Origin: Sphingobacterium sp. BN32
GTDB taxonomy: Bacteria > Bacteroidota > Bacteroidia > Sphingobacteriales > Sphingobacteriaceae
DNA: 64,000 bases
Direction: 5' to 3'
NCBI RefSeq assembly: GCF_030503615.1
Contig: NZ_CP129963.1
Span: 3,348,001-3,412,000, forward strand
The notes under the pieces were generated by a model that made no database searches, was not told the origin of the DNA, and was given only the letters and a program-made list of their open reading frames with translations. Position 1 is the stretch's first letter. Each line of letters begins with the position of its first letter. The position numbers and the translations under genes are program-made. Below are positions 8,246-16,295 of this stretch, one piece after another.

Positions 8246-9835
8246 ATGGTTATTTTACAGAACGCTACTTATATACATCCTAATAAAGATGTCCTATTTC
8301 AGGACCTTCAATTCACATTAAATAAACAAGAAAAGATCGCGCTCATTGGTCACAATGGTGTCGGCAAGTCTACCCTATTGAAAATTATCGCCGGACTTTT
8401 GACGTTGAATGGCGGTCTATTATCCGTTGAGGCAAGTCCCTATTATGTTCCGCAGCTATTTGATGCATACGAGCACTTTAGCATTGCGCAGGCATTGGGA
8501 ATTGCTGAGAAGCTCAAAGCTTTGCAAGGAATCACCGAGGGTGATGCATCGGTGGAAAACTTTGAGATTCTTAACGATGATTGGGATATTGACGAGCGAG
8601 CGACCTATGCACTTCAGGAATGGGGTTTGGCAGACTATGCATTATCAAATCCTTTGAGTTCCTTGAGTGGTGGGCAGAAGGTGAAGGTCTTTCTAGCAGG
8701 AATTTCCCTGCATCAGCCGGAATTGATATTGATGGATGAGCCTAGCAACCATTTGGATTTGGCGTCGCGCCGCAAACTTTACGACTTAATCGAGGATAGT
8801 AATGCGAGTATGCTGATCGTGAGCCATGATAGGACATTGCTGAATTTGTTGGACATGACGGCGGAGCTCAGTCCGAAAGGCATTCAGCGCTTCGGAGGAA
8901 ATTACACGGAATTTACCGAGCAAAAGGATGTGGAGAAGAACGCCTTGGACCAGCAGCTTCAAAATAAAGAAAAGGAGCTTCGCAAGGCGCGCGATAAGGA
9001 GCGGGACGCGGCGGAAAGGCAGAATAAGTTAAATGCCCGAGGTAAAAAGAAGCAAGAGAAGGCGGGCGTAGCGCGTATTATGATGAACACCTTGCGTAAT
9101 AAGGCTGAGGGAAGTAGTGCTAAATTGAAGTCTGTGCATCAGGAGAAGATTGGCGGTATCCGTCAGGAACTTCATAATCTACGGATGAACCTCTCCGAGC
9201 TGGATCAGATGAAGTTTGGTTTCGACAATTCAAACACCTACAGCGGGAAGAATCTTATCGATGCGCAGGGAATCAATTTCTCGTATGATCAAAAGATGTT
9301 ATGGTCGACCGACCTTTCCTTTAAAATATATCATGGCGATCGCGTTGGAATCTATGGCGATAATGGCGCTGGTAAATCGACCTTGATAAAATTATTATTG
9401 AATGAGCTGCAAGCGCATAAGGGAACTATTTATCGTGCGGATTTCACATACATTTATATCGACCAGGACTACTCGATCGTCCGCTCGGAAAAGAGTATTT
9501 ACGACATGGCGGAATCTTTCAACCAGTCCGGTCTTCAGGAGCATGAAATCAAGATTCGATTGAATAGATTTCTCTTTGGAAAGGAATCGTGGGGAAAATC
9601 CTGCGCTGTACTGAGCGGTGGCGAGCGCATGCGATTATTGCTATGTTGTTTGAACATCTCCAGCAAGGCTCCGGACATCATTATGCTCGATGAGCCGACG
9701 AACAACCTTGATATTCAAAACATTGAAATCCTAACCTCTGCGCTGAATGATTTTCAAGGTACGCTGTTGTTGATTTCGCACGACAAGGTATTTATGGAAG
9801 AGTTAAAAATCGACAAAAGCATAAATTTAAACTAG
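8246..9835 (+). CDS. ABC-F family ribosome-associated ATPase
   Basis: A protein of 529 residues with two ATP-binding cassettes and no membrane domain. The first cassette has Walker A GHNGVGKST (35-43), signature SSLSGGQKVKVF (about 140) and Walker B LILMDEPSNHLD. A charged, lysine-rich linker (about 225-330, KARDKERDAAERQNKLNARG) is the P-site tRNA interaction segment typical of ABC-F proteins. The second cassette has GDNGAGKST (about 371), LSGGERMRLLL and IIMLDEPTNNLD. Such proteins bind the ribosomal E site and either rescue stalled translation or protect against antibiotics. Which subtype this is cannot be told from sequence alone, but the long leader is compatible with drug-induced control. 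Confidence 0.9.
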   Translation: MVILQNATYIHPNKDVLFQDLQFTLNKQEKIALIGHNGVGKSTLLKIIAGLLTLNGGLLSVEASPYYVPQLFDAYEHFSIAQALGIAEKLKALQGITEGDASVENFEILNDDWDIDERATYALQEWGLADYALSNPLSSLSGGQKVKVFLAGISLHQPELILMDEPSNHLDLASRRKLYDLIEDSNASMLIVSHDRTLLNLLDMTAELSPKGIQRFGGNYTEFTEQKDVEKNALDQQLQNKEKELRKARDKERDAAERQNKLNARGKKKQEKAGVARIMMNTLRNKAEGSSAKLKSVHQEKIGGIRQELHNLRMNLSELDQMKFGFDNSNTYSGKNLIDAQGINFSYDQKMLWSTDLSFKIYHGDRVGIYGDNGAGKSTLIKLLLNELQAHKGTIYRADFTYIYIDQDYSIVRSEKSIYDMAESFNQSGLQEHEIKIRLNRFLFGKESWGKSCAVLSGGERMRLLLCCLNISSKAPDIIMLDEPTNNLDIQNIEILTSALNDFQGTLLLISHDKVFMEELKIDKSINLN

Positions 9836-9935
9836 AATTAAAGGATTTCTTTTTGATTTAAAATTTCTTTGATGTAAATTCACATGGTATTAAGGAATAT
9901 CCTTTTTAGCAAACCTCTCAAGACCATAAAGAACC

Positions 9936-10460
9936 ATGAGATTGACGCTGCTCTTTGTCTTTGCTTTTGGCTTACTCTTCGGATGTAAGGAGGATGATAT
10001 TGCGCCAGAAAACCGGACGCTAGATGTTACGCTATTGCAACAGTACAGCTGGGAAAACCGTTCGGAAGTGGAAGAGCAAGCTGTGGAACAACCTGTGGTT
10101 TACAAATACGCAAAAAGGATTACGCTCCTGTTCAACGAGATACAATTTGCTCATAAAACAGAGTCCTACTTTCTTACGAAGCCAGAGAAAATGGGAAACA
10201 TCAGTTTTTTGCCCGCTTTGGACAACGGAGAATTTTATGGGGACTATACGGTCTCGGCTCCCGACTCCATCCTGACTTTTAACTTTTCCTATAGCAACCC
10301 CGTCAATAACCGTTGGAATGCTCATGTGGATACGGTAAACTCGAGCATCAAATACAAGATTCTGCAGTTAGATCAACGGAAATTGGAAATAAAACCGCTG
10401 AGCGATATGCAAATTGATGGTACGCATCAAAGTATTATTTTTCAGCCAAGTGGAAAGTAA
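9936..10460 (+). CDS. Hypothetical lipoprotein
   Basis: A protein of 174 residues. MRLTLLFVFAFGLLFGCKED is a lipoprotein signal peptide with lipobox LFGC; acidic residues after the Cys fit surface or inner-leaflet export. The rest is a beta-rich domain (YSWENRSEVEEQ, ITLLFNEIQFAHKT, DSILTFNFSYSNP) that could be lipocalin-like, which is a guess. The gene is convergent with the GNAT gene, five bases away. No family recognised. Confidence 0.75.
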   Translation: MRLTLLFVFAFGLLFGCKEDDIAPENRTLDVTLLQQYSWENRSEVEEQAVEQPVVYKYAKRITLLFNEIQFAHKTESYFLTKPEKMGNISFLPALDNGEFYGDYTVSAPDSILTFNFSYSNPVNNRWNAHVDTVNSSIKYKILQLDQRKLEIKPLSDMQIDGTHQSIIFQPSGK

Positions 10461-10465
10461 TGTCT

Positions 10466-10756
10466 TTATAGATTGGGGTGATATTCTCGATTAATCTGTT
10501 CCCGAAGTTCCGGATGCTTCTTGACATACTTAGAAACAAAGGGACAGTATACCATGACCTTCTTTTTCTTTTCTTTGGCAAATGCAAAGGCTTTTTCGGC
10601 TAAAGCAGACGCCACCCCTCGCCCCTTCATACGCTCAGGCACTACCGTATGCATCATCGCGATATTGTTTTTATAGAAACGATACTCTAGCCGTGCAACC
10701 TCCTCGTTATCATGATATTCAAATTGTAGATTATTTTCGTTATTGATGATGTCCAT
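10466..10756 (-). CDS. Small GNAT-type N-acetyltransferase (YjdJ/Gcn5-related)
   Basis: A protein of 96 residues, the length of the single-domain GNAT group (PF14542). The acetyl-CoA binding turn is visible as VVPERMKGRGVASALAEKAF, followed by KVMVYCPFVSKYVKKHPEL, a very common ending in this family. Acetyl acceptor unknown. It is transcribed toward the lipoprotein gene on the other strand and lies 53 bp after the end of the TonB receptor on its own strand. Confidence 0.85.
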   Translation of the reverse strand: MDIINNENNLQFEYHDNEEVARLEYRFYKNNIAMMHTVVPERMKGRGVASALAEKAFAFAKEKKKKVMVYCPFVSKYVKKHPELREQINREYHPNL

Positions 10757-10809
10757 AATGTGATATTGTACTAGTATAACGCTGGATTGTGGGCGGATGT
10801 TTTGAGCTC

Positions 10810-13206
10810 CTATATGTTTATTCTAAGTCCTGCGGACAGGTTTCTCCCCGGTAGAGGAGTGAGGTATTTTAATGGAGAGTTTTGCGGCCTAGCCTCTACG
10901 TTCAAGAGATTGTTTCCCGATACGAATGCGACAACTTGATATCGTCGAAGTGGAAAAAGATAACCGATTTGAGCCGATAGCATAGCGTAGGCAGGCATTG
11001 CCTTTTCCAGATTGATATTTTTTCCCAGGTATTTTTGTTTCATAAACTGTGTAAATGATGCATTAAGATTAAGCCTTTTTATGTCCGCACGTGCTTGCAT
11101 TCCGTATCGGCTAGTTGGAAGATTCGGCATATAATCTCCTTCTGCCCATTTCCGCATCTCGTCATCGGAGGTGTTTTTGTTTTTCACCAAGTCGGCAAAC
11201 CCTTCGATCTGAATGCGATGCTGTTCGTTCAAACGTTTTAGATACTGTAGCGTCATTTCAAATCCCGAGATTTCTGTATCGGAAGCTCGCCACTCCTTTT
11301 TGACAAATCCTCCCGGATTCGACAGGCCCGTATGCGCTAAATAGATATAATTGTTGAAGTGACTATGATAAATATTAGCGACTAGAGAAAACCCCAGGTA
11401 ATTAAGCTTTGCTTCGGCTTCAACACTATTTGCTATTTCTGGGTTAAGTCTATCATCCCCATTCTCTTCGGTAATAATCGCGAAGTGGTTATTGCCGGCG
11501 TATAATTCATTGACACCCGGCGCCCGCTCGGCATGGTTATAGGAAAGTCTAATCTGCAATAAGCTGTTATGCTGCCATTGTAAAGCACTGGTGAACTGAT
11601 TAAGTTGGAATGATCTAGGGCGCAGATTACCACCCGCTAGTCCTCGCGAGGTTTTGTAATCTGCATCAGCATGAGCGCTTCGATCGGTCCAGTCGCTTCT
11701 GTAGCCTAGATCTATCTGAAAAGCATGATACTTGAATTGATGTAGCGTAAAGATCCCCGTCTCCCGGCTTTCCACATTCGGCAGATAGCGCATCAGACCT
11801 TCGCTGAGCATCGATAGGTCCATATATTCGATTCCTGATGTACTCTTCCAAAATTCGCGGGACTGCAGTTCGAGTTCAGATCGAATAGCATGCCGACGGC
11901 TATTGAACTGATTGACCTTATAGATATCAAGCAATTCGCGGTTATCGCCATAATGAAAGCTGTAATTGACTGTGACTTTCTTTATCAATTTATGAATCGG
12001 TTGATAGGCGGATTCAAATAATCCCTCATAATTCAAGCTTCGGGTATTGATGGGTGAATAAATCGCTGCTTTCGCAGGGGCGTCATGATCGTGATTGTGT
12101 GCTGCTTGCTCAATTTTCGCAAATGCAGGAACTCCGAAATATCCTTCATTTGCCTTTAGCCCCAATCCTATTCTAAAATTATCGTAAATGAAACTTGTTC
12201 CTAGGTTGATGGCTTTACTTTCACCATGGCTATTAGGCATCATCCCTTTTTCTACCGGATGATAATCCCGAATTCCATAGACTTCCCGCACATAGCGCGG
12301 TGTATTTTCCGGTTGACCGGCAATAAATTTATCATTATTTGGATTCTGCACATTCACTCCGCCAATGACCGAGTAAGGTCTGTCGGTATAGAGATCTTCT
12401 TCCGACAAACCGTGATCGGGTTCCTTCATTTTTTCTATTACGTATTGGCTCAAATAGGGATACAGGCTCACGTTCTGAACATTCTTTGCATTCACAATTA
12501 CCTGTGCCAGGTTTTCTGTACCCGGATCGATATCGGAATCATAGACTAACGCTGGCTTTGGGTTTCCCGGGATTTTAAAGCGATCATTCTTGTAGTTCAT
12601 CCCTCCGAAATGCCAGCCCCAGTGCTTTCCGATTTGTCCAGTGAGCCTTACGGACTGCTTATGGCCCTCATTCGTTCCAGCCTCAACATGGAGGCTACCC
12701 TTTATTTTAGCCCCATTTAGATATTTCGGAATGGTCTGATCGATTAAGTTGACCGCCCCTCCTATCGCCTTTCCCCCATAGAGCACATTCGCGCCGGATT
12801 TGTATAATGTGATGCTTTCAATGTTATCAAAATCTACTTGAACGCCCAGGTTGGGTGAGATGCCCGATAAATCGTTGGCAGCAACGCCATTGTGTAAAAT
12901 GCCAACTCGATTGCCACTTAAACTTCGAATGCTAGGCATACCGATATAGGGTCCATAATTTGAATTGTGAATTCCAGGGATATTGTCTAGGGTTTCCCCC
13001 AGCGAGCGTGACTGCATGCTCCTTAGCTTCAAACTGTCGATATACAGGACCTCTGCATATCTTGTTAGTCTTTTTTCCACACGAATTTCCTCAAGGCTTA
13101 TTCTTTTTATAGAATCCGGAGTCGGCGGTTTCTGGGCAATCAATTTAAAGGAAATAAATACAAAGAGCAATAATAAGTATTTGCTTAAACCTAGCTTGAG
13201 TATCAT
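10810..13206 (-). CDS. TonB-dependent receptor, probable metal (zinc-type) importer
   Basis: A protein of 798 residues with signal peptide (MILKLGLSKYLLLLFVFISF..), a TonB-box region, a plug domain (about 45-165, LGETLDNIPGIHNSNYGPYIG .. NVLYGGKAIGGAVNLID) and a 22-strand type barrel with aromatic C-terminus. It has no CarboxypepD or STN domain, unlike SusC proteins. A histidine/aspartate cluster AAHNHDHDAP near residue 370, in an external loop, is what ZnuD-like zinc receptors show. The 5' end is divergent to a lipoprotein gene, and the shared 110-bp gap is almost one palindrome with a Fur/Zur-like core. Zinc as substrate is inference; haem or another metal is possible. Confidence 0.85.
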   Translation of the reverse strand: MILKLGLSKYLLLLFVFISFKLIAQKPPTPDSIKRISLEEIRVEKRLTRYAEVLYIDSLKLRSMQSRSLGETLDNIPGIHNSNYGPYIGMPSIRSLSGNRVGILHNGVAANDLSGISPNLGVQVDFDNIESITLYKSGANVLYGGKAIGGAVNLIDQTIPKYLNGAKIKGSLHVEAGTNEGHKQSVRLTGQIGKHWGWHFGGMNYKNDRFKIPGNPKPALVYDSDIDPGTENLAQVIVNAKNVQNVSLYPYLSQYVIEKMKEPDHGLSEEDLYTDRPYSVIGGVNVQNPNNDKFIAGQPENTPRYVREVYGIRDYHPVEKGMMPNSHGESKAINLGTSFIYDNFRIGLGLKANEGYFGVPAFAKIEQAAHNHDHDAPAKAAIYSPINTRSLNYEGLFESAYQPIHKLIKKVTVNYSFHYGDNRELLDIYKVNQFNSRRHAIRSELELQSREFWKSTSGIEYMDLSMLSEGLMRYLPNVESRETGIFTLHQFKYHAFQIDLGYRSDWTDRSAHADADYKTSRGLAGGNLRPRSFQLNQFTSALQWQHNSLLQIRLSYNHAERAPGVNELYAGNNHFAIITEENGDDRLNPEIANSVEAEAKLNYLGFSLVANIYHSHFNNYIYLAHTGLSNPGGFVKKEWRASDTEISGFEMTLQYLKRLNEQHRIQIEGFADLVKNKNTSDDEMRKWAEGDYMPNLPTSRYGMQARADIKRLNLNASFTQFMKQKYLGKNINLEKAMPAYAMLSAQIGYLFPLRRYQVVAFVSGNNLLNVEARPQNSPLKYLTPLPGRNLSAGLRINI

Positions 13207-13223
13207 TTTAACTATTGTTTAGT

Positions 13224-13300
13224 GCGGTAAAAGTAAAAATTATTCTTTAGATAATGCAACATTATTGCATTTACTAAATAATAATTTTTACTTTTACCGC
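13224..13300. promoter_or_regulatory. 77-bp near-palindromic divergent promoter/operator
   Basis: The arms 13224-13244 and 13280-13300 are perfect 21-bp inverted repeats, and pairing continues inward with only a few mismatches around an axis at 13262. The centre is AATGCAA-N5-TTGCATT (13253-13271), the 7-5-7 form typical of Fur-family metal regulators. Each arm read outward contains TACTTTTA, one base from the TAnnTTTG -7 box, and each half-site of the core supplies a TTG about 21 bp upstream as -33 element. A dimer on the core would therefore block both divergent promoters. Confidence 0.7.
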
Positions 13301-13316
13301 AATCAAATACACATAC

Positions 13317-14408
13317 ATGAAAATTATTATGAAACCAACTTTCACCTTTTCCTGCTTTATCATCTTGCTAACTCTTTTATTTTCATCATGTAAAAAGGAC
13401 AGCCCATCGGATCAGCAGATGATTCAGGAGGAAGCCTCCGACTTTAAATTAGTATTCGGCCAGGATACAACATTGGCATTTACATCCCTTGGAAATATAA
13501 AGGATCCTGTGGATTATGTTTTGTCTTTTGACGGGACAGCGGACATCAAGATATCGACGTCTATAAACCTACATGATCGGCTAAAAGATGCCATACAAAT
13601 CGATAGGGAGAACAAAAAAATTGTCATTAAAAGCGGATTACTCTATCCCAACTCGGAGGTGTCTACCATCAATGGGGTCGCAATCCCACCGATATATAAA
13701 GTGGCACTACGTGCGGTAGCAAAGGATGGCAAGCTGCTGGCTGAAAAACTGATCAGTTTTGTTTTGCAAAAGTCATCGGTTCACTTACTGCGCTCAAATG
13801 CTGAGTCATCAGACTTCATTTATACCCTCTTTAGCGATAAAGCAAGTTCTTTCGAACTCCATAGCGAAGCGGCGAGAATTGCCGGCACGAGTTGGAATGT
13901 AAATTCCAAAGGAACTGACGGGGAAACGGTCAAGATTGAGGCCAATAGCGTTGTTTTCGCCGGGACCTCCGGGAGTTTGACACAAAAGGATGAGAAATCC
14001 TATGACCTAGAGCCTCAGTTATTAAAGGACGGCTTCCCAGTAGCTTCCGGTAAAATTAAGTTTATTTTTATCCCCGCAATTCAGTTTGTGTATGGCACAT
14101 ATTATCCGGACTTGAATTTAACGGTAAAATACAATTACCTTTTTGTTGATCTGCAAGCAGGCTATGTCTCGAAAGCTCCGGCATTTTATCCTGAATCCTA
14201 CAAGGGGAAATTCAGTATTGACAAAATCGAGTGGAACAACAAGCCGTACGACAACAGCAATAGCATATTTTCGATTAATGAAGAAACAGGTATCATCTCG
14301 ACGAAGGCTAAGAATGATTTACCGAAGGGAAGTTATAAATTGACTGTGAAAGCAACGGCGAAACATGGATTAGAATTTACGACGCCTCTTACTTTGGTAT
14401 TGGAGTAG
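13317..14408 (+). CDS. Hypothetical lipoprotein paired with the metal-type TonB receptor
   Basis: A protein of 363 residues. MKIIMKPTFTFSCFIILLTL leads to lipobox LFSSC, then KKDSPSDQQ. An alternative ATG at 13329 (MKPTFTFSCF) would keep the signal peptide. The mature part looks like two or three beta-sandwich repeats (FKLVFGQDTTLAFTSLGNIK; later NKPYDNSNSIFSINEETGII, which resembles a cadherin/SBD-like strand pattern). No conserved enzyme motif seen. It shares the palindromic control region with the receptor gene and so probably belongs to the same regulon, perhaps as a surface metal- or ligand-binding partner. That role is inference. Confidence 0.75.
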   Translation: MKIIMKPTFTFSCFIILLTLLFSSCKKDSPSDQQMIQEEASDFKLVFGQDTTLAFTSLGNIKDPVDYVLSFDGTADIKISTSINLHDRLKDAIQIDRENKKIVIKSGLLYPNSEVSTINGVAIPPIYKVALRAVAKDGKLLAEKLISFVLQKSSVHLLRSNAESSDFIYTLFSDKASSFELHSEAARIAGTSWNVNSKGTDGETVKIEANSVVFAGTSGSLTQKDEKSYDLEPQLLKDGFPVASGKIKFIFIPAIQFVYGTYYPDLNLTVKYNYLFVDLQAGYVSKAPAFYPESYKGKFSIDKIEWNNKPYDNSNSIFSINEETGIISTKAKNDLPKGSYKLTVKATAKHGLEFTTPLTLVLE

Positions 14409-14464
14409 CAATGTAGGCGGACGGCAAACCGAACTATAGTATTATTGTTTTAAACTATAGGACA

Positions 14465-14501
14465 GTCACTTTCGAATCGCTAACCTTTTCGAAAGTGACT
14501 A
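14465..14501. terminator. Hairpin, possible terminator
   Basis: Stem AGTCACTTTCG / CGAAAGTGACT (11 bp perfect) with a 15-nt loop, 57 bp after the lipoprotein stop. The following sequence is only mildly T-rich, so it may be a terminator or an mRNA-end stabiliser. Confidence 0.45.
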
Positions 14502-14531
14502 CTTATTTCTGTTAATAAGCACGATTGATAT

Positions 14532-15248
14532 ATGGACAAGAAAAAACAAATTTTTGAAATCATTAGTTTCACAGCTGATGATAGAGAATACTATCCGGCA
14601 TCTATGGAACACGAAAATTGGATGCCAGATAACTTTGTAAAGCATACGGAAATTGACATTGCTTTAGGTCAGTCTCGATACGGCGGACCAATAGTAGATT
14701 TACCTCCGGGAGTTCAATATCCGGAAAATCTAAGATTTGCAGCACAGCTTGACTTATCCAAATTCTCACCCTATGATAAAACAGGGTTATTACCCAAGAA
14801 AGGACAGCTTATTTTCTTTGCAGAAATAATGAACGACACGGGAAAGGTGATTTATGCCGATGTTGCTAACGAAGAACTAGTTCGAACGACCAAAGAACAT
14901 GAAGACAATTTCTACACTGGAATATTAATCGATAAAATATATGCTGACACCGAAACACTAGAAGAACGCTATGAAGAACCGGAAGATGATGAAGAAGAGC
15001 TAAATGAACAAGATGAGGTTTGGGGCTATTTTTCTGGTTGTGAAAAGTCAAAAATATTCGGGATTTATACGAATTGCCAGTTGCAGGAAGAAGAGATTGA
15101 GGAAGTTGCTTTTTCAGATAAGGTTGTACTGTTGCAGATCGGTGAGAATGGATTCAATGATGAAGGAGTTTTTAGCGTATTGATCCCAAAAGAAGATCTA
15201 AAAAATTTGAACTTCGATAATTGCGAATTTATTTGGGCCCAATCTTAA
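14532..15248 (+). CDS. YwqG-like DUF1963 protein
   Basis: A protein of 238 residues. The middle part GPIVDLPPGVQYP .. LRFAAQLDLSKFSPYDKTGLLPKKGQLIFFAE is the DUF1963/YwqG signature (substrate-like pocket with FxxQ[LI]xL and GxLxFF). A strongly acidic insertion (ETLEERYEEPEDDEEELNEQ, about 139-158) is unusual and probably a disordered loop. The family has no established biochemical role; members are often near toxin or immunity genes, but nothing of that kind is adjacent here. Confidence 0.8.
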   Translation: MDKKKQIFEIISFTADDREYYPASMEHENWMPDNFVKHTEIDIALGQSRYGGPIVDLPPGVQYPENLRFAAQLDLSKFSPYDKTGLLPKKGQLIFFAEIMNDTGKVIYADVANEELVRTTKEHEDNFYTGILIDKIYADTETLEERYEEPEDDEEELNEQDEVWGYFSGCEKSKIFGIYTNCQLQEEEIEEVAFSDKVVLLQIGENGFNDEGVFSVLIPKEDLKNLNFDNCEFIWAQS

Positions 15249-15285
15249 GAAAGATTGGGATACCTCTTGGAGGATTATTTATACT

Positions 15286-15315
15286 AAAAAAGCTCATCTT
15301 TCGATGAGCTTTTTT
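15286..15315. terminator. Bidirectional rho-independent terminator
   Basis: AAAAAAGCTCATC, loop TTTC, GATGAGCTTTTTT: a 13-bp symmetric stem with A/T tails. It sits between the YwqG gene (plus) and the 3' end of the tRNA (minus) and can serve both. Confidence 0.85.
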
Positions 15316-15319
15316 CTAG

Positions 15320-15393
15320 TAGCGGGGAGCAGGATCGAACTGCCGACCTCAGGGTTATGAATCCTGCGCTCTAACCATCTGAGCTACCCCGCC
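15320..15393 (-). tRNA. tRNA with CAT anticodon, most likely tRNA-Met (elongator)
   Basis: On the minus strand the sequence folds as a cloverleaf: acceptor GGCGGGG / CCCCGCT with G1-T72 wobble, D arm GCTC..GAGC, anticodon loop TTCATAA, variable loop AGGTC, T arm GGCAG TTCGATC CTGCT, discriminator A. The anticodon is CAT. The anticodon stem has an A-C mismatch at its loop end and lacks the three G-C pairs of initiator tRNA, so it is elongator Met or the lysidine-modified Ile2 type; the overall sequence favours Met. CCA is not encoded. Confidence 0.88.
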
Positions 15394-15717
15394 GTTTTTC
15401 GGTATGCAAAGATAGCAATAAGGAATAAGTTTCAAAGAAATTTTGAATAAAATAATTCAAATTCTCTACTTTATTTTCTCCTGCCGGCACAACGGTTTTA
15501 TAATCAAAAAGATAGAATCTAGCATCTGGGTCGCTATTTTGAATAGCGTATAAAAAACAGCTCTCCGCGTCCGTGTTGATAACCGTTCTAATGTGTAAAA
15601 AAAGATACTGCCTTGCTTTTGGATTACAGTTTTATTCGCTATTATTACAAAAAGTAGGTATGCAAACATACCCACTTGAATAACTTAAATTGTTAGAGAC
15701 TTCTACTTTGAATAAAT
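15394..15717. other. Intergenic region upstream of the START-like gene and tRNA
   Basis: It holds the tRNA promoter near its left end; nothing else clear was seen. A 69-codon minus-strand frame at 15466-15675 has no recognisable features and is not called. Confidence 0.6.
15407..15436 (-). promoter_or_regulatory. Promoter of the tRNA gene
   Basis: On the minus strand: TTTG (15436-15433), 18 bp, TATCTTTG (15414-15407), an excellent match to the Bacteroidota TTTG-N(about 19)-TAnnTTTG promoter. The tRNA 5' end is 13 bp further on. Confidence 0.75.
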
Positions 15718-16095
15718 ATGTCGGAAAAAATTAAACTAGATTTAGAATATGTACTAAATTCTTCTCCTCGAATTTTATTTCCTTACTTGCAGGAGCCAAA
15801 TGAGCTGGCACAATGGTTTGCTGACGATGTAAACTATCATGATGGTATATACGAATTTGTATGGGATAATGAGTCGCATCGCGCGAAGCTAGTCGCTGTC
15901 AAAGAAAATAAAAGCGTAAAATTCAAATGGATCGATGATGATCCTTATTTTTTCGAAATCGAAATCGTGCAAGATGAGTTGACAAACGATGTCGCACTTA
16001 GCATCACGGATTACGTCAAGGAAGACAACTTGGACGATCGTAAGAAAATCTGGGATAATTCAATAGGATACTTACAAAGCGTTATTGGCGCATAA
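15718..16095 (+). CDS. START-like domain protein
   Basis: A protein of 125 residues matching the small Bacteroidota START-like (Bet v1-type) group: KIKLDLEYVLNSSPRILFPYLQEPNELAQWFADDV at the start, a beta-sheet core with FVWDNESHRAKLV and VKFKWIDDDPYFFEIEI, and a C-terminal helix WDNSIGYLQSVIGA. The fold forms a hydrophobic pocket, suggesting binding of a lipid-like or other hydrophobic ligand. It stands before the LptF/G gene, but a terminator separates them, so co-transcription is doubtful. Confidence 0.8.
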   Translation: MSEKIKLDLEYVLNSSPRILFPYLQEPNELAQWFADDVNYHDGIYEFVWDNESHRAKLVAVKENKSVKFKWIDDDPYFFEIEIVQDELTNDVALSITDYVKEDNLDDRKKIWDNSIGYLQSVIGA

Positions 16096-16103
16096 AACAT
16101 TCG

Positions 16104-16140
16104 GTGCACCCCGGCAACTCCTTGGGGTGCACTTCTTTTT
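16104..16140 (+). terminator. Rho-independent terminator after the START-like gene
   Basis: GTGCACCCC (16104-16112) and GGGGTGCAC (16124-16132) form a 9-bp perfect stem, followed by TTCTTTTT. Confidence 0.85.
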
Positions 16141-16231
16141 CCCTCTCCTTTCCAACATCTTTTACATTAACAATTGCGATTCTCGATTGATCATTAACGT
16201 TTTTCTAACACATTTCAAGACGTAAAAATTG

Positions 16232-16239
16232 TATCTTTG
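16232..16239 (+). promoter_or_regulatory. -7 box upstream of lptF/G
   Basis: TATCTTTG, an exact TAnnTTTG match, 56 bp before the ATG at 16296. No clear -33 element seen. Confidence 0.5.
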
Positions 16240-16295
16240 CGGATAAACTAGGATGGATAATCTTTTGACTTTCTCCCTAGAAGGCATAGGTTTAT

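Noticed and set aside
12226-12549. 107-codon plus-strand frame inside the TonB receptor
   Set aside because: Antisense shadow of a well-supported gene; no independent coding sign.
15320-15393. tRNA as an integration site for a mobile island
   Set aside because: No integrase gene or direct repeat of the tRNA 3' end was seen nearby.
15466-15675. 69-codon minus-strand open frame between the tRNA and the START-like gene
   Set aside because: No signal, no domain, no promoter or partner; length is within chance for A/T-rich intergenic DNA.
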